Part shown: in pieces, positions 48,725-61,396 of the stretch
How the letters are laid out: each line of letters begins with the position of its first letter
How positions within the stretch are numbered: the stretch's first letter is position 1
From: Colius striatus
Taxonomy: Eukaryota > Chordata > Aves > Coliiformes > Coliidae
Reading direction: 5' to 3'
Length of the DNA: 64,000 bases
NCBI RefSeq assembly: GCF_028858725.1
Contig: NC_084790.1
Coordinates: 3,912,001 to 3,976,000, forward strand
Notes under the pieces: generated by a model
What the model was told of the DNA's origin: nothing
Seen by the model: only the letters and a program-made list of their open reading frames with translations
Databases searched by the model: none
Position numbers and translations under genes: made by a program

Positions 48725-51700
48725 TTTACATGAATACTTACTTTATTAGTTTCTCTTAGAATACTGTACAAAGGAGTAATAAAAATAGTCACACTTTATT
48801 TTAGAAAGTTCTCTACATGAGACTTCTGTATCACAGCAAAAAGAAGGGCTACTGGAAAAAAAAAACCCAACCAAAAACAACCTAAGAGTTTGCACAATGT
48901 CAAAATGTTCCATTAAAAAAACAAAAACCCAACTAATTTAGCTCACTGAAACTGCTCCAAGGAGGATAAGTTTACACAAACATTTGCATGCTCAAAAGAT
49001 GTTAGAGGCAACAATAAAACAACATAAGTCACAAAGAGAAATCCAAACAGTGGCTTCTGTCCCCTTCTCAAGGGCCAGTACTGTGCTCTTATTAAAACAA
49101 ACAAAAAATTAAAGGACAGTTTTTTAAAAAGCCCAAACTATTCAGGAATTCTGTAGCCCTAGATCTCAGGTTTGGTTTGTTGTTTTTTGTTTTCAAAGGC
49201 CTTTTCCTCAGCTGGACTGTGTGACATTCTGTTAGCCAGGTTAGAGGCAGGACCCCTAATTCATGAAGGGTCAGGCTGGTAGTACCTGACTGGTGGTGTT
49301 CAAAAGCTTTTCTCCTTCAGCATTCAAGGCAGAACAAAAAAAAAGAAAAGCATCTGAAGTACCTCCTTACCTAGTGATTGTTTCTCGGTCACAGGACAGA
49401 GCCCAGCTCCAATTCTCCAGCTTTGCCCTAGACTAATCCAGCACAAGTCTGAGAGGAAGAACTGTCAAGCCTGATGTGATCAAAAAGCCCATTGAAAGTC
49501 AGTAAAGATGAATTAAATCCTTCACTGTAGGTACTTGGAGAAAAACCTACCCTCTAAAAGAATCACAGAATGGCTGGAAGGGACATTCTTTGTGCCTCTC
49601 CACCCAAAGGCAGGCTTTGCCCTGAGATAGCTGCTGCCATCCCCCATCCTGCCCCCATCACTCTTTTCCTAGGAATCAGATTTCCCCTCAGTGTCATTGT
49701 TTGAACCACACTCTTTCACTCCTGTGTGTGTGCAGGGTTAGCCCTTGAGTGCTGTGAAGAAACCAGAAGTGGTTTCAGGAGGGAGTTCTGGAAGACCCAG
49801 AACCATCCTGTTACTTCCAGAGTCAGCTGCAGACAGAGCCAAGTGCAGCTTACCCCAGGAGACAACTCGCCTCTGACCAGCACTACCCAGAACTCCTTCA
49901 GTTCTGACCAGTACTGCTAGCAGGTAGCAATTATGACTGTGGCTTAATTACAGTTAATTTCAGGTTTCCTTTCTGGTTTTGATCAGATACCTACCCTTAA
50001 GACAGGACCTTTACAAGGATACCATCAGATGTGTAATTGTTCAAGTAGTTATTAATCTTATGTAGACACTCAGCACCCCACATGATTAACAAGAAATCTT
50101 TCTTCAACTCTCACACTTCTTTCCCTACTTCTCCAGTTTTTGTGTTTCCCTTGATGAGATTAACTGTACAAGTCCAAGATACCTTTGGTTATCAGCAAAC
50201 CTACCACCCATGTTGTAAAGAATGTCCTTTGCCACGTAATGCACATCCCTGTAATGGCTGTTTTAACCCCTTCAGCGTGAACAATGTCAATCACAAAAGC
50301 TTACTATCATCGTGAAGGCTTTGCCTAAGATGAAGTTTTAGACTTCAGGCTTTAAAACCCACCTCTGTTTTACAGCTGATGTTTAATTTAACAAAGCAGA
50401 ATCGAGTGGCCACAGCGTCAGTTAACAGCACACAAATATCAAACACTCAGCTGTTGTAGTGCCAGGGCCTTCAAGGAAGCTCTGTCAAGTGCTGTACTTC
50501 ATTGATAAGAACAACTTCTGCTAAAAACATCAAAGCTGCCTGACTTTGTGCAATGTGCATATACTTGGAAATGATCATCATGCGTCTGTCTGTAGAGGTG
50601 AAATGTTTCTAAGCACAGAGCGACCTGTTTGCACTGTTGCAAACAAAGATGGTGGTTTTCCCCTGCTTGTCTACTAAAAGAAATAAATACTTGTCCTTCC
50701 TCTGGAGACTTCCCAGTGGCATGTAAGTGGTGTCTGTTAACAGCCAGCCTGAGGCCAGGCCTGCACCTCGGAGGGCAGCAGCCCTTCCCAAAGCATTTTA
50801 GGGCATGGATGCTGTTGATTTCTCAGTCATTTCAAAGGTACTTAGCTGATTGATGAAACATCTCTACTTTGAAAACTATTCTTTCGTTTTTCAAAAGTCA
50901 TTGTCTAGTTGCTTAAAGAGTATATTAGCTTTAGGGTATATAGTACCTCAACTAAAGCAGCAGTCCTTATGTCATGGTGGTTAAAAGGTTTAACCCCTCC
51001 TCTCACTGTGCAAATGCCACGTCTGTCGAACTCCCTTGCTGGAGAAGAGCACACACAGATCAAGACAGACTCTTGACTCTTCCTGCCTTCTTGAAAACTT
51101 CATTTTCCACTTCAAATATTTCCACTTTTCAAACATATTTGGTAATGATTCTCTATGCATTCCAGCAGCCCTCAGAGGTACACTGAATGTTCTTCCCTTC
51201 TGATAGCAAGTCTGAGAGAGAGAAGTAAAGCAGCTTGCCTAAAATTACACATGGAGGAGCAGCACATCTTACATGCAACCCTGGAGCTCCCCTACCCATG
51301 TCCTATGCTCAGACCATCAAATGGAACTCAACAAGATCATAGAATCATAGAATGGTGGGGTTGGAAGGGACCTTTAGAGATCATCCGGTCCAACCCCCCT
51401 GCAGAAGCAGGTTCACCTAGATTAGGTCGCATAGGAACATGTCCAGGTGGGTCCTGAAGACCTCCAAGGAAGGAGCCTCCACAACCCCTCTGGGCAGCCT
51501 GTTCCACTGCTCCCTCACCCTCACAGTGAAAAAGATCCACTGTGACCTCTGAAGCTAGAATTGGCTAATGCAGGAACAAACCCAGCATATTTTCAATGTT
51601 CATACCATTGTCCAAAGGGTGAGACCGTGTAAGCACTATGACCACAAAAATGCAGCCTTTCATGAGCTGACAAGGGGAAGAATGAGGCAAAACACATTTC

Positions 51701-52856
51701 ATCCGCTGCACAGCCCAAAAGGAAAACCTGATTGCTCTGAACAACATAAAGCTGTCTCAGTGAGGAAACTTAAACCTGCAAACCCACTCCGTTTCTGTAG
51801 TAACTTTATGGGGAAGGGGCTGAATTTTGTTCCTGGACTGATCTGTTATCATCTGTGACCCTTCTGTTGGTCCAGTCAGTCTGCTGAGTGCCAAGCTTCC
51901 AGCTAAGACAGAAATCCCACGCTCGCCTGCCTCGAGTTTGAGCCTGAGGCAAGTCCACTTGCAAATCCCAGTAACACCAAAGAACTGGACTGAGGTGAAA
52001 AATTCCAATTACAATCCCTAACTGGTTACAGCAAGCAGCCATCTGTCTCGTTTGGCCTATACCCATCAGTCTTCAGCCCTTAGTCCAAAGGCTACCCTGC
52101 CCAGGCACTCAGAGCATGCTTAAAAAGAAGCAGTTTGGACTGTGGAGTGGAATCCCCCAGATTCTGGAACAAGCTGCAAATAAGTGTGAGTTAGGATGTG
52201 TTCCCTCTTGCCCTGGACCACATGAATGGTGCTGCAGACCATGGAAAGTTCTGTCCAGTTGCAGGTCACCCCTTCCCGTGCTGCTGTTAGTAAAACAACT
52301 TCCTCTCTCGATGGCGTAAAAGATTGCGAAAGAAAAAAATCTGTCATTCTCTACCCCCTCCCGCTCCCCTGCCCACAAATGGAACTCAAACCCCCAAACA
52401 ATCAAATATTGGGAAAGCCTGGCTGTTTCCCTTTGAATTTCCCCAAAGTCTCGCTTAAAAGCACCTAGCTTCAGAAAGGGAAAGATATTTTAAAGTGCAT
52501 TTACCACAGCAATAGTACCAGCACTAAAAGCTTTTCCCCTTGTCACTCTCCTCATCATCCAATGTATGGGATCAATGAAAGTCTCCCCAGAATTCATCCT
52601 CTTAGTACCTTGGAAGTCTCAGTGTCTCTGCATATCTACTTGTGACGCTGGAAACAGAAGAAATCCAGCGTCACGCATCCTGCTCCGCGCTAAACTCTAC
52701 TCTGGAGCTTGGTTAGATTTATTGGGCATGAGGATCCAGCATGCGGTGTGTGGCTAAATTCTATCCCAGAGTGCTTGGGGGTGAAGAAACAGGGTCAGAG
52801 AGGAGGAACTTCCCCTTCTTCCCCCACCCCTCGGCCACTCACTCCAGCCACGCAGC
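48725..52856 (-). promoter_or_regulatory. ORMDL3: Probable long ORMDL3 3' UTR with tandem poly(A) signals
   Basis: This 4.1-kb AT-richer stretch follows the ORMDL3 stop and holds no supported coding exon. On the gene strand AATAAA occurs at 52723-52718 (134 bases after the stop) and, far downstream, at 48800-48795 and 48747-48742. Either short or long transcripts are possible. The young CR1 copy at 51337-51548 would be inside the long form. A small CR1-like tip lies at 49558-49600. The extent is inferred. Confidence 0.45.
51337..51548 (-). mobile_element. Short CR1 fragment in the ORMDL3 3' region
   Basis: Antisense: GATCATAGAATCATAGAATGG, GGGTTGGAAGGGACCTTTAGAG, GGTTCACCTAGATTAGGTCGC, CCTCTGGGCAGCCTGTTCCAC. 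It has the intact double 3' end motif of a 3'-complete, probably younger copy. Confidence 0.9.
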
Positions 52857-55800
52857 TCAGTACTTGTTGATTCCAAAGATCCGGACTCCGTGGAACTGAG
52901 GCAGTTTGGGGATCAGGACGCTCATGAGGGAGATGGTGTTGATTATGAAGTGTATCCGGTCATACTTTGTGTAAAAGCTGGTTAGAAAATACCTGGAAAA
53001 GAGGGGAGCAGAGAGACAGGGAGACTGAGTGACAGTGCTTGGTCAAGGTCTTGTTCCTCGGGAGAGCAGAAGAGGTGATGGGTGGAGGTGCAGGAGGCAG
53101 CTCAGCTGCCCTCAAATAAAATCATAGAATTGTTTGGCTTGGAAAAGCCCTTGAAGCTGCTGCAGTCCCAGCCCTGCCCTCACCCTGCCCAGCCCAGCAC
53201 TGACCCACGGCCCTCAGCACCTCAGCTCCACGGCTTTGGGATCCCTCCAGGGCTTTGGGATCCCTCCAGGGCTGGGCACTCCCCCAGCTCCCTGGGCAGC
53301 CTGGCACAGGGGCTGACAACCTTGTCAGGGAAACAGTTCTGCCTCAGCTCCAATCTCAACCAAATATCCCCTGGGGCAAATGCAGGCCTTTTCCTCTTGT
53401 CCTGTTACTTGTTACTGGTGGGAGGAGACCAACCCCTGGCCACAGCCTCCTGTCAGGGAGTGCCAAGAGCAAGAAGGTCTCCCCTCAGGCTCCTCTTCTC
53501 CAGGCTCAACACCCCCATTCCCTCAGCCCCTCCCCAGCACCCTTGTGCTCCAGCCCCTTCCCCAGCTCTGTGCCCGGCTCTGGCCACGTTCCAGCCCCTC
53601 AGTGTCCCTCTGGCAGTGAGTGAGGGGCCCAACATTGAACACAGCCCTTGAGCTGCAGCCTCCCCAGGGCCCAGCACAGGGGGACAATCCCTGCCCTGGT
53701 CCTGCTGCCACACAGTTTCTAACAGTGTCCTCACAACAGTACTCACAGGACAATGGGCATGATGGTCAGGAACTTGCGTGATGCCGTGAACTGCACCCCG
53801 TAGTCCATCTGCTCCCAGTGGGTGAGCAGCCGAGCCTTGCCCTGGTCTGGGGTCTCAAAGGGGGTTCCTTTCACGGTGTGCAGGAAGATGTACATGCTCT
53901 GGGGCAAACACAAACACTGTGTGAAGTGCATGTGGGGTTCCCCATGCCCTCCCCACCCCACCATGTCCACCTTTGTCGAGAAGAAGCTGGCTGTGTGAGC
54001 ACATGCCAGAGCCCTTGTCCTGCTTTCAGCAGGGATGGAGTTCATTTTCTTCCCACTGGCTGCTCCAGGGCTGTATCTTGAGTTTGTGCTGAAGAGAGTG
54101 TTGGTAACACTGGGGTGTTCTGGCTATTGCTGAGCAGGGCTCCCACAGCATCAAGGCCCTTTCTGCTTCTCACCCTGCCCTGGCAGTGAGTGAACTGATG
54201 GCAGGCGGAGGCTTCACAAGAAGCTGGGAGGGAGCATGGCCGGGAGAGCTGACCCCAACTAGCCAGAGGGCTGTTCTGTACCATAGGAGTCATGCCCAGC
54301 AGGTGAACTGGGGGGAAGGGGGTGGGTGGCCAGGAGGGGCAGATCACTGCTGGGGCAGTGGGTGGGGAGCAACTGCATTGGGCAGCACTTGTCTTTTTCT
54401 TGGGTTTTGTTTCCCTAATTGCTATTATTATACTTTATTTTTCTTCCTGTTACTACATTTTAGTTTAGTCATTATATTTGTTCTTATCTTAACCTGTGAG
54501 TTTTGATTGTCTCTTCCCAATTCCCCCTCCCCATCCCACAGGAGGTGTGGGAAGGGGGAGAGGTTGAGCGGCTGCGTGGGGCTTTGTTGCCCCCTGGGGC
54601 AGGAAGCAGCGAGAGCTGGGGAGGAAGGCTGCTAGCCAGGGCTAGCTTGGGCTTGGCTGCTACACATCAGGCTTCTCACTCAGCTACTGGGCGTAAGCCA
54701 AGAAGGTGATTGCCAGATTACAGCCCTCAGATCTCTGGGATCAGGAGATTAGCTCAGCCTCGCTCTACGTGCGATGGCAACAGTCTCTGGAGAAGCCAGG
54801 CTCTGTAGTTGTGTTCTCCAAGTGGAACACAAGCCACAGATAAACAGCAAGTGTCTGGCTGCATCATGTGTCTTTTAAATACAGTCACTGCTGGCCTTTA
54901 AACGCTTTTGTGCTCCCTGGGACCAAGCATTTATGCTGCCAGAGAAGGGGAAGGAGCTGGACAGAGAGGCAGACAGATTGTGATCTCAGCCCCAAGCAGC
55001 TCCAGGTGGGGGTCTTGTGAGTTCCTTTTTCTCCTTGCTAGAGACATGAGTAATGTTAGAATGGGGGTCCCCAGTAAGGGTGTCATTTTTGTATCTGGAA
55101 CATTCTCAGCCTGGGATAGTCTTTAAAATAAAGGAATCAAAACCGATTGCTGCACCTGGGAGGTGTTTTACTGCCCGTGCCCGAGGGTGAGTGGCTGCCC
55201 AGGGGTCTGCTCCCAGGACTTGCACCGTGGGATGGCAGAATAACCACAGAGTAAGTGGTTAAACACGGTGTAGTTTTCTCCTGCTCCCTGGAGAAGTCAT
55301 CAGTCTGTGGCCACAGCTTTGTCAGGGCAGGGCCCATGGCAGCACAACCACAGCAGCCCCTACCACTGCCATGCCCCACATCCCCAGCGTCTGCATCGCT
55401 CCTAGCACAGCACCTCAGCCATCCTCTGGGCACCTGGGCCCTGGAAGGGGAGAAGCTGTTCCTGCATTAACCTTCTACTTGAAGCAGAACAAAGTTTGCT
55501 TTTGAGTCTTGCTTCTTTTTCTTTAAACTCTGAGGCCAATTTAGATGCTATCAGCTGAAGTGAAAGCTGTCTTGACCCTTCCTGCAGCCTGTCAGGGCTC
55601 TTCCTCTGCTCAGGGGACAGGACAAAAGGACTCACCCTGCAGGAAAATGATTTCAGTGTCCCCTCTGAGCAGCCTCACCAGATGTTTGCTGTCTCGTCAG
55701 TACCTAGACTACATTTAAACATATGACCTAGAGGCAAAGGTGCAATCTGAGGGCTGGAGGTTGAGTAACTCACTTGGAGTCTTTGCAAATGCAGAGGAAG

Positions 55801-56083
55801 GAATTGTTTCAACCAGGACTCTTACTAGATAGCTCTCAAAAGCACAGTGGGTGATGAGAGACTCCCTCTCCCTTCCCTGGGAAGAGAAGCCAGGATGCAG
55901 GTCCCTTACCATATTGTGAATGAGGTTGGTAAGAGTCCAGACCACGGGGACACTGAAGAAGGGGATGCTCAGGAGGACAACGTGCAGCAGGCCAATTCCA
56001 AGGATGTAGGAGAGCCAGATGCCCCGGCTGTTCATGACACGGGTGTTGGGATTCACCTCACTGTGTGCTGTTCCCACGTTCAT
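52857..56083 (-). CDS. ORMDL3: ORMDL sphingolipid biosynthesis regulator 3
   Basis: A small ER membrane protein that binds serine palmitoyltransferase and restrains sphingolipid synthesis in response to ceramide; its human locus is linked to childhood asthma. Exons on the - strand: 56083-55910, 53898-53747, 52992-52857; GT-AG, phases close, 153 aa, the exact family length. The N-terminus [19 protein letters not shown] keeps Asn13, the residue implicated in ceramide sensing. Hydrophobic segments follow (about residues 22-65 and 95-135), with [18 protein letters not shown] between them, and the end is GINKY. A 5' UTR acceptor (TTTCAG before 56110) shows that the start-codon exon is preceded by a non-coding exon, probably at about 61.4 kb. 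Intron 1 contains an ERVL LTR. CR1 copies lie in introns 1 and 2 and in the 5' UTR intron. The paralogues ORMDL1 and ORMDL2 are less likely given the gene neighbours. Confidence 0.95.
53110..53700 (-). mobile_element. CR1 LINE fragment in ORMDL3 intron 2
   Basis: Antisense CR1 from AATCATAGAATTGTTTGGCTTGG through CCCACGGCCCTCAGCACC, GGGCAGCCTGGCACAGGGGC and CACCCTTGTGCTCCAGCCCC to GGGCCCAGCACAGGGGG. A 19-bp CTTTGGGATCCCTCCAGGG repeat occurs twice at about 53234-53271. It ends about 45 bp from the exon at 53747-53898. Confidence 0.85.
54016..54600. mobile_element. Avian ERVL-type LTR in ORMDL3 intron 1
   Basis: Starts TGTCCTGCTTTCAGCAGGGATGG, matching 21931 in MED24 almost base for base for the first 320 bp, then diverges. 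It continues TCTTATCTTAACCTGTGAGTTTTG, CCCCTCCCCATCCCACAGGAGG and GGCTGCGTGGGGCTTTGTTGCC. No viral coding sequence seen. The right end is uncertain (54600-54666). Confidence 0.65.
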
Positions 56084-56164
56084 GGTGGCTCTTGAGTCCA
56101 ACAGGCACTCCTGAAACTAAAGCAGCCTCAGGTCAGTACCCACATCGGGGCAGCAACCCATCTG

Positions 56165-56800
56165 AATTCAGAGAACCTCAACGTGGTGGGAATGGCACCA
56201 CAGAGCTGCTCCAGCCCAACCCCCTGCTAAAGCAGGTTCTCTTCAATCAGGGGGCACAGGAACGTGTCCAGGTGGGTTTGGAAACCTCCTGAGAAGGAGC
56301 CTCCACACCCTCCCTGGGCAGCCTGGGCCAGGGCTCCCTCGCCTCAACACCAAAGGAGTTTCTCCTCCTGTTCCAATGGAATTTCCTGTGTTCCAGCTTC
56401 TGTCAGTTACCCCTTGTCCTGTCACAGAACAAACACTGGCCCCATCCTCTTGACAACCACCCTTTAGAGATTTATCGGCATTGATAAGGTTCCCTCTCGT
56501 CCTTCTCCAGACTAAACAGCCCGAGTTCCTGCAGCCTTTCCTCATGAGGAAGATGCTCCAGGCCCCTGATCATCTTGGTGGCCCTGTGCTGGCCTCTCTC
56601 CAGCAGTTCCCTGTCCCTCTTGAGCTGGGGAGCCCAGAACTGGACACAGGACTCCAGATGAGGCCTCAGCAGGGCAGAGCAGAGCAGAAGCAGAACCTTC
56701 CTCAGCCTGCTGCCCACACTCTTCTTGATGCCCCCCAGGATGCCATTGGCTTCTTGCCCAAGAGGCCAGGTTGCTGCCTCACGGTTAATTCCAAGGGGTC
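56165..56800 (-). mobile_element. CR1 LINE fragment in the ORMDL3 5' UTR intron
   Basis: Antisense CR1: CTCCAGCCCAACCCCCTGCTAAAGC, GGAACGTGTCCAGGTGGGTTTGG, CTGATCATCTTGGTGGCCCTGTGC, GATGCCCCCCAGGATGCCATTGG. It begins about 55 bp upstream of the ORMDL3 start-codon exon. Confidence 0.85.
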
Positions 56801-58314
56801 AAGCACTGTCTTGCTGTTAAACCTGAAATCTGGTGCTGGCTATAAAAATCACAAGTCAGCTCACTTCTCTGCACCTCCATCCCTAAAGCTGCCATTCCTG
56901 AGGGGAAGCTAAATCTGGGAGAGATTTGGGGATAGCGTGTGGGAAGCCCATCTGTGACAGAAACTACTTGTGCTCTGCTGAAATGTTTTTCCTGGAAGCA
57001 CGATATTAAGGTTCAATCCCACAATTGCCTGACAAGACTCAGGCAAGGGCTTCAAGCACTTTTGAAGTCACCGTGGCAGTGCTGATCATGGAAGCACTCA
57101 GCACGTGAAGCTTCCCCACACCTTTCAGGGTTCAGCACACCTTAAACTCAGACAAAGCACACAAGTATTTGCACAGGAAAGGCAAAGCTGCTCTCTTATC
57201 AACAGATCTCCTAATTAGTTCAACTAAATTAACAGGGTTCTGCATGGCTCCAGAGGCTTGCTGGTCTCCTGCTCTGGTTTGTGTGGTTTTGCCTTCCAAT
57301 TTCTGACTGAGGAGGGGGAAAAAAAGGAGTAACAAAACAATTCCCCTGCTTGTAAGGAATGAGATTGTCCCTGAGGAACCTAGAAAGTTAGAGAGAACAA
57401 GGGGAAGGGAGGAGATTTCGGTAGCAAGAGCTGCAGAGGAGATGGCTCTTCCCCTACCTGGAGAGAATTGCTGCCACGTAGGAGGAACAGAGAGATGTTT
57501 TTGTGAACAATGCCAGGAAGGCGAGGAAGCGAGACAGCGTCATCCTCCCTGAGAGGCTTTGGAGTGGTGCCCTATGGACAGTGCAGGTGCTGCAGTGGCT
57601 TTGGGGACCGCTGCACTGATAAGGCAACAGGTATCTATCAGCTTGTAGGATTTCTGGGCAGACAGGAGCTCGGATTTACTGGGATTATGAGAAACAGCAC
57701 AAATTAGAAGCACGGTAAAGCCGGAGTGTCCCCAAGATCAGGACGACGTGGAGTAAAAGCACCTTTGTCTGCAGCCCAGGGAAATGCAGCTCCGTCAGGG
57801 AACACCTCTTTGAACAGAGCACCCAAGATGAGGGCTGTTTCCTGAGCTCCTGCCTCATGTTTGTATGGCTTTGCTTTGTGGAAGACACATTGCTGTTCCC
57901 TCTCACTCTCAGAGCCCTCGGTCTCAGGAGGCAACTCCACGCCAGCTCCACCATCACACACTGCCCGACCCTGCCTGCTGCTCCCTGGTCCCCTGCTGAG
58001 CTCTGGGCCTGCTTTCTGTCACAACCTGACCCTCTCCCCTCTTCCTGCCCACAACACAAAGCCAGCACTTGGCTCCACAGCTCCCACGATGCTCACTGGA
58101 ACTTCCAAGCTTCTTTCAACCAGTGACGCAGCGCTGCTGGGAGATCTGAGCAGACACTCCCCTCCCCCTGACACTGATGGCAGGAGAAGGTTTTTGTTAC
58201 CGGGAGAGAGACCTGCAGGTCTGTGGAGTGCTCCTTTTCCTGTCATGCCATCTCCAGGGTGAAAGGATATATTAGCTCCTGGATATACCTAAGCAAAGCC
58301 TGCTTTGGAAAAAG

Positions 58315-58800
58315 GGCACATGACTGTGTGCAAAGAAGGGCAATGGCATCCCGAGGGGCATCAAGAAGAACGTGGCCAGCAGGTCGAGAGACGTTGTTCT
58401 CCTGCTCTCCTCTGCCCTGGTGAGGTCTCATCTGGAGCCCTGTGTCCAGTTCTGGGCTCCCCAGCTCCAGAGAGACAGGGAACTGCTGGAGAGAGGCCAT
58501 CACAGGGGCCTGGAGCATGTTCCTGATGAGGAAAGGCTGTGGGAACTGGGGCTGTTTAGTCTGGAGGAGACTGAGGGGAGACTTTATCAATACTTATAAG
58601 TACCTAAAGGGTGGATATCAAGAGGATGGAGCCCTGGCCCAGGCTGCCCAGGGAGGGTGTGGAGGTTCCTTCATGGGAGGTTTCCAGACCCACCTGGACA
58701 CATTCCTGTGCCCCCTGATGGACGGGAACCTGCTTTAGCAGGGGGTTGGGCTGGGTGAGCTCTTCAGGGCCCTTCCCACCCCCACCACTCCCGGATTGTC
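58315..58800 (+). mobile_element. CR1 LINE fragment in the ORMDL3 5' UTR intron
   Basis: Sense CR1: GCAATGGCATCCCGAGGGGCATC, TGTCCAGTTCTGGGCTCCCCAGC, GGCTGTTTAGTCTGGAGGAG, CACCTGGACACATTCCTGTGCC, ending near CCACTCCCGGATTG. A further CR1-like stretch at about 59030-59230 (AGGCTGGACTGAAGGAAACGG) is too decayed to be sure of. 56801-58314 holds no gene I can support. Confidence 0.85.
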
Positions 58801-60071
58801 TGACTTGGAGTTCAGCACTCCAGCCCTAACAGGAGGAGCAGCTCTGGTGCAATTCCTAAGGGCTTTCAGAAGGAAATCCACCACTTGCAAAGAAACACAA
58901 CAGGAGTCAAAAACAGTTGTGTTGTTGCAACAAGGGGAAGAAGAAAAAGCAAACATCCCTGTGGAATGCATAAACAAGAGCTGTGTTTGCCAGACCCAGG
59001 GAATAACTCTGGATATTGGTAAGGCTGGGGCTAGAACACTGTCCAGTTCTGGGAGGAGCTGGAGGGAGTCCAGGCAGAACAAGCAGAGGTGTAGGAAAAA
59101 TGAGCAGAGGGGTAGGAAAAACATGACCTGTGAGGCTGGACTGAAGGAAACGGGTTTGTTTAGTCTACAGAACACTGGAGAGAGGCATGGGGAACTGTCC
59201 CCAGGCCTGGAACAGCAGCAGAGGGAGGCCACCGGTGCCTTGGAGGCCACAGGGTCTCATGATGGATGGATGGGGCCAAGAGGCTCCCTGAAGCTTTAAC
59301 AGTGAGTTTCATAAACAGTTAAAAATCAGATTCCTCTTCGGGGTGGGGAGTGATTTTCTCTCCTTGAAATGATGTCGTTTAGCCAAAGGCTGCAGGAGGT
59401 AGCCAGCCCTCCTGCAAGCCCCATGGCTACAGGGACACCCCCAGAGCAGCCACAGTGGAGGTCCCACGTGATGACAACCACAGGGACAACTGTCAGAAAC
59501 TAATGAGCAACTTCCCCCCGCTCCCCTGTGCGAAGCAGGGTCAGCTGTGAAGCCCAACCTGAAGCAATCCTCTCCCTGTGCCTCGGTTTCCCCTCCTGTA
59601 TCAGCGAGTAGAGGGTGAAATGCTTCAGCTACCAGCGGTTAATTCGTTCTTGCAAGAGAGAGATGAGATGCTGGGGATAATTCTGTGTACTTCTCCAAGT
59701 CTCTCCTTCCTCACCTTAAAAATACTTGGCCTGTGGATCTTTCTTGTTCCTGACTGGTGTGTGCAGCCCTTGCCCAATGGACTGCAAAAGCACCCATCCC
59801 ACATCCTCTCCTCGCCTTCGGATTTACCAGTGGGGATTCCTTCACCTGCAGGAGGAACTCCAGCTCCCCTGAGCTGCTGGCTGCCCAGCTCTGCTCTCTC
59901 ATTTGTGCAGTGGGGTTTTTCTGGTGAAAAAAAAAGCTTTTAATGTTTCACCAGACTGAGTGTGAAGGTCGGGACTGTGCTGACGTTAGACGGTATCTGG
60001 CCAAGGAGGGGAAAAGTTGTGGTCAGAGGCCACTGGGCTGCTGGGATGGTGGAGCTGAGCCCTTCCTCTGC

Positions 60072-60640
60072 CCCACCAGAGAATCTCAGAATCATTTTAG
60101 TTTGGTTGGAAAAGCCCTTGAAGCTCCTGGAGTCCCAGCCCTGCCCTCACCCTGCCCAGCCCACCACTAACCCACGGCCCTCAGCACCTCAGCCCCACGG
60201 CTTTGGGATCCCTCCAGGGCTCGGCACTTCCCAAGCTCCCTGGGCAGCCTGGCACAGGGGCTGACACCCCTCTCAGGGAAACAGTTCTGCCTCAGCTCCA
60301 ACCTCAACCTCCCCTGGGGCAACTTGAGGCTGTTCCCTCTGGTCCTGTCACTTGTTACTTGGGAGCAGAGAAGAACCCTACCACCTCCCCACAGGCTCCT
60401 GTCAGGGAGTGTCAGAGAGTGCTCCTGTCTCCCCTCAGGCTCCTCTTCTCCAGGCTCAGCATCCCCGTTCCCTCAGCCCCTCCCCAGCACCCTTGTGCTC
60501 CAGCCCCTTCCCCAGCTCTGGCCACGCTGCAGCCCCTCAGTGTCCCCCTGGCAGTGAGTGAGGGGCCCAACAACGCTGAACACATCCTTCCCAACCTGTC
60601 CCAACCTCCTGCCTGCTGCTGTGCCAGCCTCCTGGCTCTG
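60072..60640 (-). mobile_element. CR1 LINE fragment in the ORMDL3 5' UTR intron
   Basis: Antisense CR1 from CCAGAGAATCTCAGAATCATTTTAG through CCACTAACCCACGGCCCTCAGC, GGCAGCCTGGCACAGGGGCTGAC and CACCCTTGTGCTCCAGCCCC to AACACATCCTTCCC. Confidence 0.85.
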
Positions 60641-61396
60641 CTGGGAAAGACTCCCTTTGTGGGGCTCAGAAGCAGCATCACATACTGAGCCAAGCACTCG
60701 GTCCGGCAGGGCTCAGGGGCTTCTCCAGCTCCATCTTCCCGAGCGTTCCCAGGGCAGGATGCAGCAACGGTCCCACCGAGGAGCCGCGATCACCGTCTCC
60801 CAGGCAAATAAAGACTTTAACCCCTTTGCTAGATGTCATCAGCGTTTGAACCCGAGCGCTGAGGACATCGAAGACGTTGGCCAACGTGGCCGTGGCCACA
60901 GGCCTGGCAGGCGAGGCAGCCAAACCAAGGCAGCGCTGCTCCGCGTCCCGGTGCTGACGGCCTCTGGGAGCCGCCGAGCGGCCCCTCGGGAGGCCCGGAG
61001 CGGGCAGAGCTGCCCGGAGGGGGCTGCAGAGCTGCGGGAAGCTCTGGCGAAGGGACATGGGGCCGAGGAAGAGGCGCGGGAGCCCCGACACGAACACCCG
61101 CGAGGAGCTGGGCTCCCGCCGGCCTGTGCGGGCACTGCGGGGGCCCCCCGCACGCCGCGGGACCCCTCCTCCCGCCGCAGCTCCCCACCTCCGGCCCCGC
61201 AGCTGCTTTGTTTCCCTCGGGGGGGTGTTTTCCAACGCGAGGCGCTTTCCCCCGCCGCCCCCCGCCCGCCGCGGCGCCGCGGCTCGGCCGCCGCCTGCTC
61301 CCGGGGAAGGGGCTCAGGCCTCCGGCCCGGGCCCGGCGCCGAGCCCCCGGGGGATGGCTCGAGGAAGAGCCTCCGCCGCTCCCGGCCCTCACTCAC

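Noticed and set aside
48725-61396. Search for LRRC3C, GSDMB or ZPBP2 near ORMDL3
   Set aside because: No leucine-rich-repeat, second gasdermin or zona-pellucida-binding-like exon was recognised in any frame of the window.
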